19,665 nucleotides of DNA from JBBQTU01 sp038213005 (lineage in GTDB: Bacteria; Planctomycetota; Phycisphaerae; Tepidisphaerales; Tepidisphaeraceae). The notes below the pieces were generated by a model. The model was not told the DNA's origin, searched no databases, and saw only the letters and a program-made list of their open reading frames with translations. Both the position numbers and the translations under genes were made by a program. Shown here piece after piece: positions 13,647 through 19,665 of the stretch. Within the stretch, counting starts at the first letter, position 1, and every line of letters starts with the position of its first letter. The DNA is taken from NCBI GenBank assembly GCA_038213005.1, contig JBBQTU010000052.1, positions 1 through 19,665 of the forward strand. Direction: 5' to 3'.

Positions 13647-14729
13647 ATGACGGTACGGCGGACTAGTGGCAGCTTCGCGGGGCTGGAGCAACTTGAGGGC
13701 AGGCAACTGCTCAGCATCAGCATGATCCAGTCAGGTTCCACGCTCTTCATCACCGGTAACACGGCCGGCGACAGCGTCCAGATCCTGGATGAACATGCAG
13801 GACTCAACGTGACAACCTCAGTCAACGTCGACACGGACCACGACGGCTCATTCTTCAGCACCGGCGACAGGCATCGCAGCTTCACCGGCATCACAGACTT
13901 CAACATCGACCTCAGCGGTGCAGGCAGCGCCTTGGATATCCGCCTGGCCGACAACTACATCGCCGTGGACAAGAGCTTCGTGGTACGCATGGGCGACGGC
14001 AGCGACCAGTTCAACTTCACCACCGCGCCCGGCCAGGGCCTGCGCCGTTCGCACGTCACGCTGGACGTCAGCACCGGAAGCGGCAATGACCAGGTGAGTC
14101 TCTCGCTTCAGGACATCGCCAAGTCATCCAGCATCACCGGCACCATCACCACAAACGGTGGCAATGACAGCGTGCAGGTCTCCGGCTACACCGCCATCCG
14201 CAACTCCAGTGTTGCCCTCACGACCAATCTTGGCGGCGGCAGTGACACCTACCAGGAGCTCATTGACCTTGAAGGGTTCAGGCTCTACGGCACGTCGTCC
14301 AGTTGGCAGACCACCGTCAATGGCGGCAACGGCAACGACACAATCACGCAGCGGTCGGCCAATGGAACTCGGTCCGCTACCTTTGAAGGAGTCTTCAGCA
14401 ACAACTTCCTTGGAGGCTCTGGCAGTGACGCAATCACAATGGCCATGGAAACCCTGAGCCTCAATGGCGGCACGCTCGCCCTGAATGCCGACGGCGGCGA
14501 TGGCAACGATACCGTCTCCATCAGCGCGACCGTTCACCCGGCCAGCACTGGTGGGCGCATCGACATCCTTGGCGGCGGGGGGGCTGGCGATGATACGCTG
14601 GACCTGACGCTGAGCGCCGACAACACGCTCAACACCTATACCCATCGTGGCGCGATCCTCGATGGCGGAGATGGCACCGATACCGCCGCGCTCCTGGGCA
14701 CAGGACGGATGCGGATGATCAATCTATAG
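13647..14729 (+). CDS. LEPR-motif exported protein with RTX-like Gly/Asp repeats
   Basis: 360 residues. The N-terminus FAGLEQLEGRQLLS (10-23) is a variant of the LEPR-XLL motif that marks many large extracellular planctomycete proteins. There is no ordinary hydrophobic signal peptide, as usual for that class. The body is Gly/Asn/Asp/Ser/Thr-rich beta-type sequence with recurring GGxGxD units: GDGSDQF, GSGNDQV, NGGNDSV, GGGSDTY, GNGNDTI, GSGSDAI, GDGNDTV and GAGDDTLDL. These recall calcium-binding RTX turns but are spaced 25-50 residues apart, not every nine. A surface or matrix role is inferred. GGGGAG (13635-13640) six bases upstream is a good ribosome site. No dockerin, PEP-CTERM or catalytic domain is visible. 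Confidence 0.75.
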   Translation: MTVRRTSGSFAGLEQLEGRQLLSISMIQSGSTLFITGNTAGDSVQILDEHAGLNVTTSVNVDTDHDGSFFSTGDRHRSFTGITDFNIDLSGAGSALDIRLADNYIAVDKSFVVRMGDGSDQFNFTTAPGQGLRRSHVTLDVSTGSGNDQVSLSLQDIAKSSSITGTITTNGGNDSVQVSGYTAIRNSSVALTTNLGGGSDTYQELIDLEGFRLYGTSSSWQTTVNGGNGNDTITQRSANGTRSATFEGVFSNNFLGGSGSDAITMAMETLSLNGGTLALNADGGDGNDTVSISATVHPASTGGRIDILGGGGAGDDTLDLTLSADNTLNTYTHRGAILDGGDGTDTAALLGTGRMRMINL

Positions 14730-14765
14730 GCGATGGCCGGCGAGGCGCGAAGTGCTGAGCACGTT

Positions 14766-15656
14766 TCACTTGGGAGTCCGCAGCTTCTGCGTGGCTTTCT
14801 TGTCAAACTGGAACACCTGGGGCGTGAAGATCAGCACATGTTCCATCGGTTTGGGGTAGTCGCCGGACAGGAGGAAGGCGTTACCCAGCAGCATGGCTTG
14901 CCTGCGTACGTCGGCGGCCGGCCAGATCACCAGGAACTTGTCGACCGGCAGGTGGGTGCTCAGGCTGACGTCGTAGAGTGCTTCGGGCTGCGTGTAGGTG
15001 ATCTGCGTTTCGCCGTTGCTGCGCGTGTACTCCATTCGTCGTCGCGATGCCCGCACGACCGGGCAGAGGCCCAGGTCAGTCCAGCCCGGCCGACGCGGTG
15101 CCGGGCTGAATTTCAAGGCCCAGAAATTCTCCGAAATGTCATAGGATCGGCCGACCAGTTCACCTTGCGCGTCGGTGAAGAACAGCGTCTGATCCGTGAT
15201 CTCGCGGCGAATCATCAATTCGGCCCGGCCGGTGGTGCCCATCACTTTCGTCGGTGTCGTCGTCGCGGGGGAATTGTCCAGGATCTTTCGGAATTCGTCC
15301 CATTGGTTGCGGTTGCCCATACCGGCGCGGATGCCGTTGCGGGCCAGCGTGTCATGGGCCACGGCGGGAATGGCCTGCTGATCCACCAGGGCAGCGAATG
15401 CGCCCGAGCCGCTGATGGCGCCGCTGGGCACCTGGATGTCATACACATCCATATGAACCATGATCGATGTATCAAGATCGGTCGGGCAATCGTCCGGCGT
15501 CACCGGTCGATAGACCAGCGTGCGGGCGTCGGACGTCAGGATCGTAATGGGTTTGGAACTGAACGGCTGGGTTGTCGATGACCGCGATGTGCAGCCGGCA
15601 AGGCCCAGCAACACTGTGGCCAGGGCCGTCAGTATGATCCTCTGGCTTCTGCCCAT
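14766..15656 (-). CDS. Lipoprotein of unknown function
   Basis: 296 residues. MGRSQRIILTALATVLLGLAGC is a type II signal peptide with lipobox LAGC (C22), so the protein is lipid-anchored outside the cytoplasmic membrane. The rest is soluble mixed alpha/beta sequence. I recognise no domain; notable are VHMDVYDIQVPSGAISGSGA and a late VLIFTPQVFQFD. Similar unannotated lipoproteins occur in planctomycetes. AGAGGA 11 nt before the ATG may serve as ribosome site. It follows the aminotransferase gene by 24 bp on the same strand and probably shares its transcript, but a functional link is not evident. Confidence 0.75.
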   Translation of the reverse strand: MGRSQRIILTALATVLLGLAGCTSRSSTTQPFSSKPITILTSDARTLVYRPVTPDDCPTDLDTSIMVHMDVYDIQVPSGAISGSGAFAALVDQQAIPAVAHDTLARNGIRAGMGNRNQWDEFRKILDNSPATTTPTKVMGTTGRAELMIRREITDQTLFFTDAQGELVGRSYDISENFWALKFSPAPRRPGWTDLGLCPVVRASRRRMEYTRSNGETQITYTQPEALYDVSLSTHLPVDKFLVIWPAADVRRQAMLLGNAFLLSGDYPKPMEHVLIFTPQVFQFDKKATQKLRTPK

Positions 15657-15680
15657 GTTTACTCAGTTCCTCTGCCGTCG

Positions 15681-16883
15681 TCAGGCCGCCTTGATGGCGT
15701 CGATCGCGCGGTCCAGCCCGGCGTCCAGTTCGGCCCGCGTAATGTTGATCGGCGGTGCCAGTCGCACGACGGTGTCGGCCGTCAGGTTCAGCAGCACCCC
15801 ACGATCCAGACCCTTCTCGACCAGTTTGTCCGGCTTGGCCGCGAGTTCAACGCCAAGGAACAACCCCTTGCCGCGCACGTCCTTCGCCTTGGAGCCGAGC
15901 TCACTGCGCAGCCGCGAGGCCGCGTGCTGACCCATCAACGTGGCATGACCGAGCAGCCGCTCCTGCTCGATGACGTCAAAGATTGTCCGGGCAACCGCCA
16001 TGCAGATCGGGTTGCCGCCCAGCGTGCAGCCGTGTTTGCCGGGGGTCAGCAGGGCGGCGAGTTCCGGCTTGGCGAAGATCGCTCCGGCCGGGAGCCCACC
16101 GCCGATGGCCTTGCCCATCGACATGATGTCTGGCTCGATCACCCGCCCATCGGCGCGGGTGTAATGCTGGTGCCCGAACCACTTGCCCGTTCGGCCGCAG
16201 CCGGTCCAAACTTCGTCGTAGATCAGCGTCAGGCCGCGCTGGTCGCACAGTTCCCGTACCTTCAGCGGATAGTCGGCCGGATAGAAGTTGATGCCGCCTT
16301 CGCCCTGGATCGGCTCCAGGAGAATGCCGCACGTGTCGTCGTCGACCGCGTTGCGCAGGGCATCAAAATCGCCCCCGTCCACTTGGACGAACCCGGGGAC
16401 CGCCGGGCCAAATCCCTCGCGGTACTTGGTGCTGCCGGTGGCGGCCAGCATCGCCAGCGTTCGGCCGTGGAAACTCTTCTGCAGCGTGATGATCTTGCCG
16501 CGGGTCTGGCCGTTCTGGTGCCCCCGCAGCCGCGCGAGCTTGCAGGCGGCCTCGTTGGCCTCGGCCCCGCTGTGGCAGAAGAAGGCCCGTCCGTCAAACG
16601 AAGCCCGCTTGAGGCGGTCGGCAAACTCAATCTGCGGCGTGGTGTAGAACATGTTACCCACGTGCCAGAGTTTCTGCGCCTGCTCGGCTACTGCGGCGAC
16701 CAGGGCAGGATGGCAGTGGCCGAGAATTGCACCGCCGAATCCGGCGAACAGGTCGATGTACTGCTTGCCGTCAGCGTCCCAGAGATGGACGCCGACGCCG
16801 CGAACCATCGCCACTGGAAGCCGACCGTAATTCTGGATAAGGACTTGCTTACCGGACTCGACAATCACTTGGTTCTGCGACAT
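15681..16883 (-). CDS. argD: Acetylornithine aminotransferase-type class III PLP enzyme
   Basis: 400 residues, ArgD length. Class III aminotransferase features in order: FAGFGGAILGHCHP (47-59), FCHSGAEANEAACKLAR (PLP phosphate site), SFHGRT (137-142), EPIQGEGGI (190-198), YDEVWTGCGRTG (222-233, PLP-contacting D223) and MSMGKAIGGGLP with the Schiff-base K258. The enzyme converts N-acetylglutamate semialdehyde to N-acetylornithine, and often also serves lysine or diaminopimelate synthesis. DEVW replaces the usual DEVQ, a minor oddity that could indicate an ornithine or GABA aminotransferase branch. No other arg gene is in the window. A small coiled-coil gene lies 23 bp upstream and a lipoprotein gene 24 bp downstream. 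Confidence 0.88.
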   Translation of the reverse strand: MSQNQVIVESGKQVLIQNYGRLPVAMVRGVGVHLWDADGKQYIDLFAGFGGAILGHCHPALVAAVAEQAQKLWHVGNMFYTTPQIEFADRLKRASFDGRAFFCHSGAEANEAACKLARLRGHQNGQTRGKIITLQKSFHGRTLAMLAATGSTKYREGFGPAVPGFVQVDGGDFDALRNAVDDDTCGILLEPIQGEGGINFYPADYPLKVRELCDQRGLTLIYDEVWTGCGRTGKWFGHQHYTRADGRVIEPDIMSMGKAIGGGLPAGAIFAKPELAALLTPGKHGCTLGGNPICMAVARTIFDVIEQERLLGHATLMGQHAASRLRSELGSKAKDVRGKGLFLGVELAAKPDKLVEKGLDRGVLLNLTADTVVRLAPPINITRAELDAGLDRAIDAIKAA

Positions 16884-16906
16884 TTCGGGTAACAGCTTTC
16901 TCTATT

Positions 16907-17134
16907 TCAACCTTGTTCATCTTCGCCGGGGACCAGCGCTCGCAGGAGCCCCAGTTCATTCAGAATGTTGCGCACATCGTGTACCAGTTGCCGTTCAGGC
17001 GAACGCGACGGCACGGGCCCGCGTCGCTCGATGAACGGCTCGATGGCCGTGCTGATCTCGTCGAGCGCCGCGCGCATCTGACGATTCTCTTCCGCCAGTT
17101 CCTCGACACGCTGCGACGATGCTTGCTCTGCCAT
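16907..17134 (-). CDS. Small coiled-coil protein of unknown function
   Basis: 75 residues from ATG 17134, preceded by AGGAG (17145-17141) at 6 nt; the longer frame to 17167 lacks this. Residues 5-35 (QRVEELAEENRQMRAALDEI) are a heptad-type coiled coil. A conserved-looking SPERQLVHDVRNILNELGLL helix follows, and the end is acidic. There is no signal peptide or membrane segment. I do not recognise a family. It is the first gene of the unit small protein - argD - lipoprotein, with 23-24 bp gaps, and has its own promoter candidate. A structural or regulatory partner role is possible but unsupported. Confidence 0.65.
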   Translation of the reverse strand: MAEQASSQRVEELAEENRQMRAALDEISTAIEPFIERRGPVPSRSPERQLVHDVRNILNELGLLRALVPGEDEQG

Positions 17135-17198
17135 CTCAATCTCCTGTGGCTCCGGTGACCGCTCCATCTACGTCTTGGCGATATTGTCCAACCAGCGG

Positions 17199-17227
17199 AT
17201 TGTAAAGGCGGTGCCAATACAGGGCAA
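17199..17227 (-). promoter_or_regulatory. Promoter of the small protein - argD - lipoprotein unit
   Basis: Minus strand TTGCCC (17227-17222), 17-nt spacer, TACAAT (17204-17199). The predicted start near 17192 gives a leader of about 57 nt including the AGGAG of the small gene. It resembles the permease promoter (TTGCAA/TACAAT). Confidence 0.45.
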
Positions 17228-17294
17228 CGATGCGCACGGACAGCGGGGCACACCATCCGCGTTTCTCGCCGCTGGCAGGTGGCGACTCGAAGGC

Positions 17295-18215
17295 TCAGCT
17301 CTCGGCGCCACCCAGTTCGCGGTTGTGGAACAGGAACATGCCCATCGCCAGCGCCAGCGTCACATAGCACAGGGCATAGACGCTGGCCATCGACATCTGT
17401 CCAAACAGCGTGGACAGCGAGATCGCCTGCGGATTGCTGGCGAACCCGGTCCCGGGGATTGCGATCTGGCCCGTGATCGTTGCCTCACGCAGGTCAAAGC
17501 TCGCCAGATAAGGCAGACAGACACTGACGACTTGTGCGATGCCCTTTGTAATGAACGAGCGCCCTTCCAGAGCACTTCCCGGGACATTGCCCCAGATCGG
17601 CTGTAAAAACCGCGTCAGATTCCCGGCCACATAGAGCAGGATCACCGCAGGGAGGTTCACCACCAGACTGAATCGCGTTGAAAGTGCCACCCCGATCGCC
17701 GCCAGGACGCTCACCTGCATCCACGCCAGCAGCAGGCTCATCGCCAGCCCCGTCAGGTGCATCAGGCGCATGTCGAAGATGCGGGTCCGCTCGGTGTCAT
17801 CCAGCGTGTCCACGCGAAGCTGATAGTCGCCGGGAATTCGCCAGTAGGTGCACACCATCAGGATCGCGCCCATCACCCCGATCGCCAGCAGGGCGGACAG
17901 GATGATTCCGAGGTATTTCCCGATGAGCACTTCGCGACGTTTCACGGGCTTGCTCATCAGGTTGAGCATCGTCCGATCCTCGACCTCTTCATAGATCGCC
18001 TTGCTGGTCATGAACAGCGTGGCGATCAGCGTGATCACCAACACCACGTCCAGGCAGACGCTCTTGAACATCACCGTGTCTTCGCCCAGCGTGAAAAACG
18101 GCAGCAGGGCGAAGATGATGATGATCGCCGCGCCCAGCCCCAGCAGCAGGGTGTAGATTGGCTGGACCACCGTGTCCAGAAACGTGTGCCTTAAGATGAC
18201 CCAGGTGCGATACAT
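17295..18215 (-). CDS. ABC-2 type transporter permease
   Basis: 306 residues with about six membrane segments (roughly 20-40, 52-72, 103-123, 155-177, 184-200, 275-296). After the second segment comes AIYEEVEDRTMLNLMSKPVK followed by RREVLIGKYLGI, the cytoplasmic loop typical of ABC-2/NosY-like permeases that contacts the ATPase. A large external segment (200-270) precedes the last helix. The substrate is unknown. The cognate ATP-binding gene is not adjacent and must lie elsewhere. ATG 18215 is preceded by AGGAG at 5 nt (18225-18221) and a promoter candidate; the open frame runs on to 18599 but overlaps the kinase gene and shows no protein character. Confidence 0.88.
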   Translation of the reverse strand: MYRTWVILRHTFLDTVVQPIYTLLLGLGAAIIIIFALLPFFTLGEDTVMFKSVCLDVVLVITLIATLFMTSKAIYEEVEDRTMLNLMSKPVKRREVLIGKYLGIILSALLAIGVMGAILMVCTYWRIPGDYQLRVDTLDDTERTRIFDMRLMHLTGLAMSLLLAWMQVSVLAAIGVALSTRFSLVVNLPAVILLYVAGNLTRFLQPIWGNVPGSALEGRSFITKGIAQVVSVCLPYLASFDLREATITGQIAIPGTGFASNPQAISLSTLFGQMSMASVYALCYVTLALAMGMFLFHNRELGGAES

Positions 18216-18243
18216 GCCAACTCCTATTTTCAGCGAGCGGCCG

Positions 18244-18271
18244 ATTGTAAGGGACACCCAACGCATTGCAA
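18244..18271 (-). promoter_or_regulatory. Promoter of the ABC permease gene
   Basis: Minus strand TTGCAA (18271-18266), 16-nt spacer, TACAAT (18249-18244), start predicted near 18237 and about 22 nt before the ATG, leaving room for the AGGAG ribosome site. It lies in the 104-bp gap after the kinase-like gene, so the permease can be transcribed separately. Confidence 0.45.
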
Positions 18272-18319
18272 CGCCAGCGTTCTGTCCGAACCGCTGGCCG
18301 AGCGATGAGCCTCTGAACG

Positions 18320-19273
18320 TCATCCGGCTTTGCGGTGGCGGATGAGGGCGGCCACTCGCTCGGCCATGGTCGCCAGGGGGCGGACGTATTTGGCGCCGAA
18401 CAGGTGGACGTGATTGAGCAGGGGATAGAGCTGGTAGACGAGCTTGCGACGCTGGTGGTAGTCGCTCCCCAGGCGATGGGTCTGTTCGTAGGCTCGCAGG
18501 AAGGCTGGGGTGACGGTGCGGAACAGGTCCAGATAGGCCATCTCCATCTCGTAATGCGAGTAGCGGCAGTTGGGGTCGAGCACGGCCGACACCCACCACT
18601 TGCCGCGCTGGTCCTTATTGACCAGGAGATTGGCGGCCCACAGATCGCCGTGGATAAGCCGTGGGCGGTCGTCGTGGGCGACCAGCGTGTCGACGTGGGC
18701 GTGGATCGACGCGATGCGCCGGCGCAGGCCCGGCGGGACGATTTTCTCAGTGGCGACCTGTTCCCAGATTGGGTCGTAGATCTGGTGAAAGAAGTCGATG
18801 AACGACCGTGTGCCATCGGTCTGACCATCCTCCACGCGTGCATAGGTTGGGCTGGTGCGGGCGTGCATTGCCAGGACCAGGTCGGCCAGATGCATCTGAA
18901 TGTGGTCGATTTCATCTTCGGTGCAGTCCTGTTTCGCCTGGGATAGCGGGATGCCGTCCATGTGTTCCATCAGGATGTAGCTGTGAGGGAAATCCAGGCT
19001 GGCAACCTGACACACGTGCACTTCAGGCGTCGGCAGGCCCAGGTCGCGCAGATAGTTGAGCTGATAGGCTTCCTGCTCGTATTCCATGACCACGCGATGG
19101 GGGGCGATCTTCAGGACGACCTTGCGCCGATCTTCGAGGGTCAGGCAGAGTGTCGTGCTCATGCTGCCGCCTTCAAGCGGCCGGACACCGGTCAACTGCA
19201 CCGCATTGCCCAGCCAGTCGGCCACAATGCGGTGCAACAGTGCCCAAGAGATATCGCTCGCTTGAAGTGGCAT
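18320..19273 (-). CDS. Fructosamine kinase / aminoglycoside-phosphotransferase-fold protein
   Basis: 317 residues from ATG 19273. Kinase-like features: LEGGSMSTT (33-41) as Gly/Ser loop, VLKIA with ATP-binding K55, YILMEHMDG hinge, HGDLWAANLLVN catalytic loop (208-219; D210, N215) and VLDPN with metal-binding D233. HGDLW plus the C-terminal YPLLNHVHLFGAKY favour the fructosamine-3-kinase family (PF03881), which phosphorylates ketosamines on glycated proteins or small molecules and so triggers deglycation; a small-molecule kinase of the APH superfamily is the alternative. It is cytoplasmic. The upstream extension to 19432 is low-complexity and rejected. No Shine-Dalgarno is seen before the ATG. 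Confidence 0.82.
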   Translation of the reverse strand: MPLQASDISWALLHRIVADWLGNAVQLTGVRPLEGGSMSTTLCLTLEDRRKVVLKIAPHRVVMEYEQEAYQLNYLRDLGLPTPEVHVCQVASLDFPHSYILMEHMDGIPLSQAKQDCTEDEIDHIQMHLADLVLAMHARTSPTYARVEDGQTDGTRSFIDFFHQIYDPIWEQVATEKIVPPGLRRRIASIHAHVDTLVAHDDRPRLIHGDLWAANLLVNKDQRGKWWVSAVLDPNCRYSHYEMEMAYLDLFRTVTPAFLRAYEQTHRLGSDYHQRRKLVYQLYPLLNHVHLFGAKYVRPLATMAERVAALIRHRKAG

Positions 19274-19665
19274 CGTATGAACGCGAGTATGGCACGTCTC
19301 CCGGCCGGGAACAATTGAAAAAGTGACGGATTCGGCAATCCACACGGCAAGCGCGTTCGACGGAGTGGGGTGGGGGGCGAGCGAGGTGGCGACCCGCCGC
19401 GGCGGGCAGGAGAGGGCGGGATGGCGAGCCACGCGGACGAGGGCACGCGGGAACGAGGCAGAAGCGCGGGTTTCCGTGGGGCCTTGTGGGACAAGGACTT
19501 ATGCGCCGTTGAGGGGGTCAGATGCGCAAGTCATTATGCCACAAGCGCCAATGATAGCCCCCCCCCCCCCCCCCCCCAAAAAACCCCGCCACGGGCCCCC
19601 CGGCGGGGGCCCGGCCCGGCGCCCGGCCGGCCGGCCGCGGTGGTGGGTGACGGAGGTTGCCGGCG
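19274..19665. other. Gene-free end of window; last ~110 bases probably unreliable
   Basis: No supported gene. 19360-19490 is G-rich without coding character. Copy 3 of the 38-bp repeat lies at 19498-19535. From 19558 there are 20 consecutive C's, six A's, then GC-only low-complexity sequence with GGCCGG repeats. This abrupt change looks like an assembly or read-quality artefact at a contig end rather than biology. Confidence 0.7.
19498..19535 (+). repeat. Short interspersed repeat, copy 3 (~38 bp)
   Basis: It begins CTTATGCGCCGTTGAGGGGG and ends ...ATGCGCAAGTCATT. It is the most diverged copy but shares the gap-free layout, the G5 core, CAGA and GCGCA, and the left flank ACAAGGA with copy 2. 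Inverted ends TGCGC/GCGCA can pair. Confidence 0.4.

Noticed and set aside
14733..15581. Plus-strand 282-residue open frame
   Set aside because: Shadow of the lipoprotein gene, which has a convincing lipobox.
15924..16892. Plus-strand 322-residue open frame
   Set aside because: Antisense to argD.
18216..18599. N-terminal extension of the permease reading frame
   Set aside because: Pro/Arg-rich, overlaps the kinase-like gene in another frame, while ATG 18215 has AGGAG and a promoter just upstream.

Overview
The window looks like a chromosomal piece of a GC-rich member of the Planctomycetota, most likely a Phycisphaerae-type lineage. The grounds are an exported repeat protein with the planctomycete LEPR-type N-terminal motif (13647-14729), a DUF1570 putative metallopeptidase, a PANK4-like DUF89 phosphatase, and intergenic DNA rich in palindromes and heptamer repeats. 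The assignment is inferred from gene content alone. The last ~110 bases (20 C's, then low-complexity GC) look like a damaged contig end.

Layout. 1-2463: the 3' end of serS, a toxin-less VapB/AbrB-like antitoxin, a GT1-type glycosyltransferase and a DUF433 antitoxin-like gene. 2490-5101 (minus): two PF04909 amidohydrolases flanking an Rrf2-type regulator, with palindromes in two of the promoters. 5125-8519: recO, a structured palindromic element, an exported DUF1570 protein and miaA. 8520-10455: a gene-poor stretch of about 1.9 kb holding short interspersed repeats, a nested REP-like palindrome, two heptamer arrays, a G-quadruplex motif and relics of four genes (RAYT-like, Fn3-like, HsdS, HsdR). 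10456-13474 (plus): greA with a short-leader attenuator-like layout, tRNA-Thr(TGT), an SDR oxidoreductase, the DUF89 phosphatase and a SufT-like DUF59 protein. 13647-19273: the LEPR repeat protein, then minus-strand genes for a lipoprotein, an ArgD-type aminotransferase, a small coiled-coil protein, an ABC-2 permease and a fructosamine-kinase-like protein.

How the genes fit together. Most are housekeeping: translation (serS, miaA, tRNA-Thr), transcription (greA), repair (recO), arginine biosynthesis (argD), Fe-S maturation (sufT) and CoA-related metabolite repair (DUF89). The Rrf2 gene plausibly controls one or both neighbouring amidohydrolases. No complete defence system, CRISPR array or intact mobile element is present; 9.1-10.1 kb is a graveyard of a type I restriction locus and other genes.

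The most interesting signals are: (i) the greA leader, where a good promoter is followed at once by an intrinsic terminator, predicting a ~40-nt terminated RNA like E. coli GraL; (ii) several -10 boxes 6-9 nt upstream of start codons without Shine-Dalgarno sequences, suggesting leaderless mRNAs; (iii) a ~38-bp imperfect repeat in three intergenic copies; (iv) a predicted three-way-junction palindrome downstream of recO. I do not see a complete, clearly new multi-gene system.
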